Assembly (NCBI RefSeq): GCF_900108555.1
Contig: NZ_FNWV01000002.1
Span: 299,389 to 363,388, forward strand
From: Ruminococcus flavefaciens
GTDB lineage: Bacteria > Bacillota > Clostridia > Oscillospirales > Ruminococcaceae
Reading direction: 5' to 3'
Length of the DNA stretch: 64,000 bases
Shown: positions 59,103 through 64,000 of the stretch, piece after piece
Numbering within the stretch: the first letter of the stretch is position 1
How the letters are laid out: the number at the start of each line of letters is the position of its first letter
Translations under genes and position numbers: made by a program
The notes under the pieces: generated by a model
Databases searched by the model: none
Told to the model about the DNA's origin: nothing
The model's input: only the letters and a program-made list of their open reading frames with translations

Positions 59103-60872
59103 TTACATTTTCTCAGGTCTGTCGATGTTGAGTATCTCCAGAGTATTCCTGAGTGTCTGACGAACAGCAACGCTGAGAAGTATACGTGCGTCTCTGAGCT
59201 GTTCATTCTCCGCATTCTTTACGCTGCAAGCGTCGTAGAAGCGGTGGAAGAGAGTAGCAAGATCAATTGCATACTTTGTTATCTTTGCGGGATCGTAGCT
59301 CTTTGCTGCAAGGTCGATCTCCTTAGGAAGTGAAGCAAGATGACGGATAAGCTCTATCTCTCTTGGGTCTGTAAGGAGGTCAAGGTCTGCGGACTCGGGT
59401 ACGTTTATGCCTTCCTCGGCGAGAGCCCTGAGCATACTGCAAATTCTTGCATGAGCGTACTGTACGTAGTATACAGGATTTTGCGAAGTCTTTTCGATAG
59501 CCAGACCGAGATCAAACTCAAACTGTGAATTTGCTTCACGGAGATTGAAGAAGAAACGGGCTGCATCTATCGGTATCTCATCGAGGAGAGTTACCAGCGT
59601 GATAGCCTTGCCGCTTCTCTTTGAAAGCTTTACGGTCTCACCGTTGCGTACCAGTCTTACCATCTGCATGAGAACTACGTCAAGCTTTGTCTCGTCAACA
59701 CCGAGAGCGTTGAGAGCTGCTTTAAGTCTCGGAACGTAGCCGTGGTGGTCAGCACCGAGAACGTTTATTGCCTTGTCGAAGTTACGTGTTACCAGCTTGT
59801 CATAGTGGTAAGCGATATCGGGAACGATATATGTGTAAAGACCGTTGCTTCTCTTTAATACGAAGTCCTTGTCAAGACCGTATTCCGTAGCCTTGAACCA
59901 GACAGCACCGTCCTGCTCGTAAGCCTTTCCTGCTTCCATGAGCTTGTCAACTACAAGTTTAGTTTCATTCTTTGCGTGGATAGTGCTTTCTCTGAACCAG
60001 TTGTCGTAAACGATGCGGTACTTTTTAAGGTCGCGCTCCAGACCTGCTATATTAATAGGAAGAGCGTAGTCAACGAGAGCCTTGCGGCGTTCCTGTTCCG
60101 AAACGCTCTCCATAGCCTTTCCGTTGATGTCGTAGAAGTTCTTTGCGTGTTCGATGATATCAGTTCCGAGGTAAACGTCCTCAGGCATCTCGAACTCTCC
60201 GCCTTCACCGCTGCCTTCATATATTACAGAGCAGAGCTTATCGGTATCGTCCTTGTACTGAGCGATGAGCTGCTGACCCTTATCGGAGCAGAGCTGTAAA
60301 TATCTGAGCTCAAGTGACTTTCCGAACTTTTCGATCTGATTGCCTGCGTCATTTACGTAGAACTCGCGCTCTGCGTGATAGCCTGCCCACTGGAGAACGC
60401 TTGCGAGACAGTCACCGATTGCACCGCCTCTTGCATTACCGATATGCATAGGACCTGTGGGGTTTGCGGAAACGAATTCAACGAGAACTTTCTTGCCCTT
60501 GCCGAGCTCGGTCTTACCGTAGTTTTCACCCTCCTCGAGAACGTTGCGTACAACGTCCGAGAACCAGCTTCTTCCGAGGAAGAAATTGAGAAATCCGGGA
60601 CCTGCAACTTCGGCTTTCTCGAAGATAGTGCCTTCGAGAACGAGTTTTTCGCATATCATCTCAGCGATCTTTCTCGGCGGCATTCTCAGAGCCTTTGCAC
60701 AGACCATAGCGGTATTTGCAGCAAAATCGCCATGTGACTTGTCGGCAGGTATCTCGATATTGAATGACGGAAGCGGAACTGTGGGAACTGCTTCCTCGGC
60801 AACGAGTCGTCCGAGAGCGTCCATGATTATCTCACGGAGTCGGAGCGATGCAGAGTTAATAAGGTCTGACAT
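59103..60872 (-). CDS. argS: Arginyl-tRNA synthetase
   Basis: This 589-residue class I synthetase charges tRNA-Arg. The HIGH motif is seen in SANPTGPMHIGNARGGAIGD (about 130-150) and a KMSKS-type loop in VKLSKRSGKAITL (about 408). The N-terminal Add-1 domain and the C-terminal DALR anticodon-binding domain (ATLFHRFYDACSVKNAENEQ) are present. DUF1934 (YwiB-type) lies directly upstream, as in Bacillus. Confidence 0.97.
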   Translation of the reverse strand: MSDLINSASLRLREIIMDALGRLVAEEAVPTVPLPSFNIEIPADKSHGDFAANTAMVCAKALRMPPRKIAEMICEKLVLEGTIFEKAEVAGPGFLNFFLGRSWFSDVVRNVLEEGENYGKTELGKGKKVLVEFVSANPTGPMHIGNARGGAIGDCLASVLQWAGYHAEREFYVNDAGNQIEKFGKSLELRYLQLCSDKGQQLIAQYKDDTDKLCSVIYEGSGEGGEFEMPEDVYLGTDIIEHAKNFYDINGKAMESVSEQERRKALVDYALPINIAGLERDLKKYRIVYDNWFRESTIHAKNETKLVVDKLMEAGKAYEQDGAVWFKATEYGLDKDFVLKRSNGLYTYIVPDIAYHYDKLVTRNFDKAINVLGADHHGYVPRLKAALNALGVDETKLDVVLMQMVRLVRNGETVKLSKRSGKAITLVTLLDEIPIDAARFFFNLREANSQFEFDLGLAIEKTSQNPVYYVQYAHARICSMLRALAEEGINVPESADLDLLTDPREIELIRHLASLPKEIDLAAKSYDPAKITKYAIDLATLFHRFYDACSVKNAENEQLRDARILLSVAVRQTLRNTLEILNIDRPEKM

Positions 60873-60896
60873 TATATCTATCCTTTCTTGTCAGGT

Positions 60897-61319
60897 TCAG
60901 TTCTGAGCCTGCATTGTCATGATTATCTCGTTATCTGAAAGATACGAGGAATTTAAGTCGAGGGTATACTTTAAATAAAGCCTTCCGTTTTCGGCGAGAG
61001 TGTTTTCGATAGCGTGTGTGTAAACGCCGATCTGAAGGTTTCCGTAGGGAGTACCGTACTGGCAGAAGTGCTTGCGTCCGATCTCGAGGGAAAGGACTGA
61101 ATTTGCAGAGCCTTCACGGGTTATGGAAGCATTTTTGCAGTCATCTACTTTAATAGTAGTGACCGAACCTTCAAAGCCTGTTGCTGAGGTATCTTCATAG
61201 GAAATGATGTCCCAGCCGTTTTCTCTTTTGAAATTGGCTTTTGTGAGAAGCTCTGTCTCGTTTTTTTCATCTTCCTGCCACTGGATACTCGTAAGGGAAA
61301 TCAATACATTATTTTTCAA
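60897..61319 (-). CDS. DUF1934 (YwiB-type) protein
   Basis: This 140-residue calycin-like beta-barrel protein has the patterns ISYEDTSATGFEGSVTTIKV, GRKHFCQYGTPYGNLQIGVY and LYLKYTLDLNSSYLSDNEI, which match DUF1934. The function is unknown. Family members lie next to argS in many Firmicutes, as here (24 bp gap). The start is a TTG with AAGGAG upstream. The 80 bp before it hold five TGATATCA-like boxes. Confidence 0.88.
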   Translation of the reverse strand: MKNNVLISLTSIQWQEDEKNETELLTKANFKRENGWDIISYEDTSATGFEGSVTTIKVDDCKNASITREGSANSVLSLEIGRKHFCQYGTPYGNLQIGVYTHAIENTLAENGRLYLKYTLDLNSSYLSDNEIIMTMQAQN

Positions 61320-61351
61320 AACAATCTCCTTATAGCATCATAATTATTTTA

Positions 61352-61403
61352 TGATATCATAATGATATCGGGATGATATCAAGGTGATATTAAAATGATA
61401 TCA
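61352..61403. repeat. Five TGATATCA-like boxes at exact 11-bp spacing
   Basis: Boxes begin at 61352, 61363, 61374, 61385 and 61396: TGATATCA, TGATATCG, TGATATCA, TGATATTA and TGATATCA. The 11-bp period puts all on roughly one face of the helix. The last box includes the ddl stop codon, and the array ends 33 bp before the DUF1934 start. Confidence 0.85.
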
Positions 61404-62474
61404 ATATGTCCTGTCTGCGTTATCGACAGCCTGTTCGATAAGAACGTCGATAAGCTCATCATGTGAAAATCCCAGATCTTCCATAAGCTTCGGGAAAACA
61501 CTGTTTTTTCTTAGTCCGGGCATAGTGCCTATCTTGTTGAGGAGCAGCTCGCCGTCCTCTGTGAGGAAGAGGTCGACTCTTGCCATTCCCTTACAGCCCA
61601 GTGCCTTAAAAGCCTTTATTGCTGTTTCCTGCGCCATTTTTTCGATATCTCTTGAGAGGTCGGCAGGAATTGTAAGATCATCACCTGTACTTACATTAAA
61701 ATCCGTAGGATCGTAGGGCCTGTTTGAATTCTTTATCTCGCCGATAGCCGAACAGACGGGCGAATCGTAGCCATATACAGCTGCTTCAAGCTTGCGAGCC
61801 TTTACGTATTTTTCCACAACGACTTTATTGTCGCTTGAAAAAGCGAGCTTTACTGCACTTATGAGCTGTTCTGCGTTTTCAGCGAAGCTTGTGCCTGCGT
61901 TGCTGCCGCTGTTGGCAGGCTTGACTACCATAGGAAATCCAAGCTTGTCAGCGATATCCGTGCATCTTTCGTCAAGCTGATTTATCTCGCGTTGAGTGAT
62001 GAGCTGCCATTTTGCAGTCTTTATATCGTAATCGTCCATTACCATGTGAGTGTGGGATTTATCCATACATGAAGCGGAAGCAAGTACGCCGCTTCCAACG
62101 TAGGGTATTCCCGAAAGGTCGAGAAGTCCTTGTATAGTGCCGTCACCGCTGCGCTTGCCTGTGAGTATGGGAAATACTACATCTATTTTCTTTACTGAGA
62201 TCTCACCGTTTTCGATAGTGATTATGCCTCTGTGGAGCGGATCGGGTGATATAAGTGCGGAAGTGCAGTCTGTATTCTGCTCCCATGTCCCGTCAGCGAT
62301 CTCATCGGGAGAACCCGGGAAATAAAGCCACCTGCCCTTACGTGTTATGCCTATGCAAATTACTTCATATTTATCTCTGGGAATGTTCTGTATAACTTCC
62401 GCAGCGGACGCAAGAGAAAGGTCGTGTTCGCGCGAAGTGCCGCCAAAAATCACAGCAGCCTTGATCTTTGCCAT
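61401..62474 (-). CDS. ddl: D-alanine-D-alanine ligase homologue with altered metal-binding motif
   Basis: This 357-residue ATP-grasp protein starts AAVIFGGTSREHDLSLASAA, the Ddl N-terminal signature. SGIPYVGSGVLASASCMDKS and KPANSGSNAGTS follow the family course. However, the metal-binding segment normally reading NE-x-NT-x-PG is NKIGTMPGL, so the Glu and Asn ligands are Lys and Gly. The segment GRE near the ATP site reads ARK. ARVDLFLTEDGE retains the other metal Asp. It may be a weakened or re-purposed ligase; whether the genome has a second ddl is unknown from here. Confidence 0.85.
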   Translation of the reverse strand: MAKIKAAVIFGGTSREHDLSLASAAEVIQNIPRDKYEVICIGITRKGRWLYFPGSPDEIADGTWEQNTDCTSALISPDPLHRGIITIENGEISVKKIDVVFPILTGKRSGDGTIQGLLDLSGIPYVGSGVLASASCMDKSHTHMVMDDYDIKTAKWQLITQREINQLDERCTDIADKLGFPMVVKPANSGSNAGTSFAENAEQLISAVKLAFSSDNKVVVEKYVKARKLEAAVYGYDSPVCSAIGEIKNSNRPYDPTDFNVSTGDDLTIPADLSRDIEKMAQETAIKAFKALGCKGMARVDLFLTEDGELLLNKIGTMPGLRKNSVFPKLMEDLGFSHDELIDVLIEQAVDNADRTY

Positions 62475-62533
62475 ATGTTTCTCCTTTTAAATAGTAGTCT
62501 CTATTTTTTATTGTCATTTTCAAGTATCACTAT

Positions 62534-62562
62534 ATTTTATCACATTTCACAAAAAACTGCAA
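62534..62562 (-). promoter_or_regulatory. Promoter of ddl
   Basis: TTGCAG (62557-62562) and TAAAAT (62534-62539) have a 17-bp spacer on the minus strand. Confidence 0.65.
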
Positions 62563-62719
62563 GTATTTTTTGCGAAAATGCGGAATAGGACAGTGAATTT
62601 CGCAAGGATAACGCATAGCGGACAATTTTCAACTATCGAAATTGTGCATAATGACAACAAAAATATCTGCTTTTCATCAATTTGACGGAATACCCCTTGT
62701 TAAAAATGACGAAGCATAA

Positions 62720-62754
62720 AGCAAAAAGAGACTGTCGTAAGGCAGTCTCTTTTT
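62720..62754 (-). terminator. Terminator of the GH130 gene
   Basis: AAAAAGAGACTG / CAGTCTCTTTTT forms the stem. T5 follows on the minus strand. Confidence 0.85.
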
Positions 62755-62797
62755 ATGAAAGTGAGTGATTTAAGATGTTGTCATAAAACAAATACCA

Positions 62798-63817
62798 TTA
62801 TCTGATACCAAGTGTATCATCTTCGGGCTGAAGCTTGTCATACTTCAGGATATAATCATATATCTCCTGTACAGTAGTGAAAGCGACTCCCACATAGCTG
62901 TCTGCACAGCCGTAATATATAGCGATGCGTCCTGTATCTGCATCTGTAAGCGCTGCACACGGAAAGCACACATTCGGCACAAATCCGCGTTCTTCGTACC
63001 ACTCCTCGGGGGTGAGGATATAATTCGAGCAGCGGTGAAGTACTTTCGAGGGTTCATTGATGTCGAGTATCGCCGCGCCTATGCTGTAAACATAGCCGTT
63101 GCAGGTGTTAACGACACCGTGGTAGAAAATGAGCCAGCCCTTGTCCGTCTCGATGGGGGCAGCTCCGCCGCCTATTTTAAGGTTTTCCCACCAGTTTTCA
63201 CAGCGTCCCATGACATGACGGTGACGCCCCCAGTAGACCATATCCTTACTCTCTGTGAGGAAGATGTCGCCGAAGGCTGTATGACCGTTGTCACAGGGGC
63301 GAGAAAGCATTACGAAATTACCGTTTATCCTGCGAGGGAAAAGGACCGCGTTACGGTTGTAGGGGAGAAAAGGGTTTTCTAAGCGGGTGAAGGTCTTGAA
63401 ATCGGTAGTTTTCGCAATGCCTATCGTAGGACCGAATGCATCCTGACACCACATTATATAATATGTGTCCTCAACTTTTACAAGACGTGGGTCGTATGCA
63501 TATATCGGCATGAAAGGTTCGCCTTTTTCATTGGTGAAGGGGATCTTTTCTTCATCGAATTCCCAATGAATGGCGTCTTTGCTCCTTCCAAGGTAAATAT
63601 GAGGGATACCGTTTCGCTGCTCACCGCGGAAAACGCCAATATATCCGTCGCCGTAAGGGGTTACGGCACTGTTGAAGATCCTTGCCACATTCGGGAGAGG
63701 GTTCCTGTCGATAATGGGGTTTTCGCTGTATCTCCATACGGGAGAGGTGCATTTTTCGGGCTTATCCTGCCATGGGATCGAAGGCAGGCTTTCTCCGATG
63801 ATTTTAATATCCGCCAT
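62798..63817 (-). CDS. GH130 beta-1,4-manno-oligosaccharide phosphorylase-like protein
   Basis: This 339-residue cytoplasmic five-bladed propeller enzyme has NSAVTPYGDGYIGVFRGEQR, YAYDPRLVKVEDTYYIMWCQ (catalytic-type Asp in YDPR), LSRPCDNGH and ENLKIGGGAAPIETDKGWL, all GH130 hallmarks. The short length fits the GH130_2 subgroup, whose R. albus member phosphorolyses beta-1,4-manno-oligosaccharides to mannose 1-phosphate. There is no signal peptide, so it acts on imported oligosaccharides. Its own promoter overlaps an inverted repeat. The exact substrate is inferred from the subgroup. Confidence 0.93.
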   Translation of the reverse strand: MADIKIIGESLPSIPWQDKPEKCTSPVWRYSENPIIDRNPLPNVARIFNSAVTPYGDGYIGVFRGEQRNGIPHIYLGRSKDAIHWEFDEEKIPFTNEKGEPFMPIYAYDPRLVKVEDTYYIMWCQDAFGPTIGIAKTTDFKTFTRLENPFLPYNRNAVLFPRRINGNFVMLSRPCDNGHTAFGDIFLTESKDMVYWGRHRHVMGRCENWWENLKIGGGAAPIETDKGWLIFYHGVVNTCNGYVYSIGAAILDINEPSKVLHRCSNYILTPEEWYEERGFVPNVCFPCAALTDADTGRIAIYYGCADSYVGVAFTTVQEIYDYILKYDKLQPEDDTLGIR

Positions 63818-63843
63818 AATATACTCCTTTAATTAAGGGTGAC

Positions 63844-63859
63844 TTAATCGCCTGATTAA
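63844..63859. promoter_or_regulatory. Inverted repeat at the GH130 transcription start, candidate operator
   Basis: TTAATC-gcct-GATTAA is a perfect 6-bp inverted repeat placed directly downstream of the -10, a typical repressor position. Confidence 0.5.
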
Positions 63860-63888
63860 ATTATACCATGCTTTTACATAAATGTCAA
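63860..63888 (-). promoter_or_regulatory. Promoter of the GH130 gene
   Basis: TTGACA (63883-63888) and TATAAT (63860-63865), both perfect, have a 17-bp spacer on the minus strand. Confidence 0.9.
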
Positions 63889-63971
63889 GAGGCAAATTAA
63901 AAATTAAGTGAGTATAAAGAGAGATCTCTGATTTATGCGCGATTTGTTGCAGCCGAATTTACATAATGTTA

Positions 63972-64000
63972 TAGACTACGGGCGGCATATGAGGTATAAT
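63972..64000 (+). promoter_or_regulatory. Plus-strand promoter at the window edge
   Basis: TAGACT (63972-63977) and TATAAT (63995-64000) are 17 bp apart and point out of the window, suggesting a divergent gene beyond the end. Confidence 0.5.

Larger units (their letters stand above)
62475..62797. other. Gene-free region between GH130 and ddl
   Basis: These 323 bp contain the ddl promoter, an AT-rich stretch, a weak ACAATTTTC/GAAATTGT stem (about 62621-62645) and the GH130 terminator. No coding signal is seen. Confidence 0.6.

Noticed and set aside
1..64000. tRNA, rRNA, IS element or prophage genes
   Set aside because: I looked for CCA-ended cloverleafs, rRNA-like sequence, transposase motifs and phage structural genes and saw none, though a tRNAscan run would be needed to exclude tRNAs fully.

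Overview
The window looks like a chromosomal segment of a cellulosome-forming Ruminococcus (R. flavefaciens / R. champanellensis / R. albus group). The reasons are the secreted plant-cell-wall enzymes that end in Thr-rich linkers and dockerins, the clostridial gene neighbourhoods (hpt; cmk-plsC-ispH/S1; rpmG-secE-nusG-rplK-rplA; lepA-hemW; ftsEX), and the SigA-type promoters, nearly all with a 17-bp spacer. I see no rRNA, tRNA, CRISPR array, transposase or prophage gene. The species assignment is an inference.

Layout. 1-0.95 kb: a purine salvage pair (NCS2 permease cut by the window edge, and hpt). 1.0-4.7 kb: a pectin methylesterase/pectate lyase fusion with a dockerin and a structured leader. 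4.7-14.2 kb: a tightly packed minus-strand operon (ygiQ, ComEC-like MBL protein, DUF3006, BaiN-type flavoprotein, four small membrane proteins, cmk, plsC, ispH-S1). 14.2-17.8 kb: ftsK/spoIIIE and the ClpP-like tepA. 18-26.3 kb: a lipoprotein, two GH9 cellulases with dockerins and a DUF2974 lipase-like protein. 26.3-28.7 kb: the rpmG-secE-nusG-rplK-rplA operon. 28.9-31.2 kb: a GT2 glycosyltransferase and a secreted LRR/cohesin-like/dockerin protein. 31.5-37.9 kb: comF, an RNA methyltransferase, a class A PBP with a Gly-rich tail, and redox proteins. 38-39.5 kb: spoIIAA-spoIIAB-sigF. 39.5-44.1 kb: a second LRR-dockerin protein, a GH5 endoglucanase with dockerin, and a small secreted peptidoglycan-binding-like protein. 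44.3-47.4 kb: greA, lysS and a coiled-coil membrane protein. 47.4-52.4 kb: zinc-ribbon protein, hemW, two membrane proteins and lepA. 52.4-53.1 kb: a gene-free repeat island. 53-58.9 kb: cdaR/pucR-type regulator, ftsE, ftsX, M23 peptidase and S41 protease. 59-62.5 kb: argS, DUF1934 and a divergent ddl. 62.8-63.8 kb: a GH130 mannoside phosphorylase.

How the genes work together. Four enzymes (PME-PL1, GH9-CBM3, CBM4-GH9, GH5) share one dockerin type (IMQSLANPNKYG signature). Two LRR proteins share another (VDSVDAS signature), and one of these also carries a cohesin-like module, which suggests two docking specificities. GH130 would handle imported manno-oligosaccharides. FtsEX beside an M23 hydrolase and a Ctp protease forms a cell-separation module. 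The class A PBP, Ddl homologue and FtsK add envelope and division functions, and the spoIIA operon with SpoIIIE-like FtsK points to a retained sporulation programme.

The least explained features are: a dispersed family of GC-rich hairpins whose arms vary while staying complementary, including a 0.54-kb island with imperfect terminal inverted repeats; five TGATATCA-like boxes at exact 11-bp spacing before DUF1934-argS; structured leaders on two cellulosomal genes; two cell-wall genes whose Shine-Dalgarno is separated from the start by a hairpin; a terminator for one gene embedded in sigF; and a Ddl homologue lacking the usual E-x-N metal motif.
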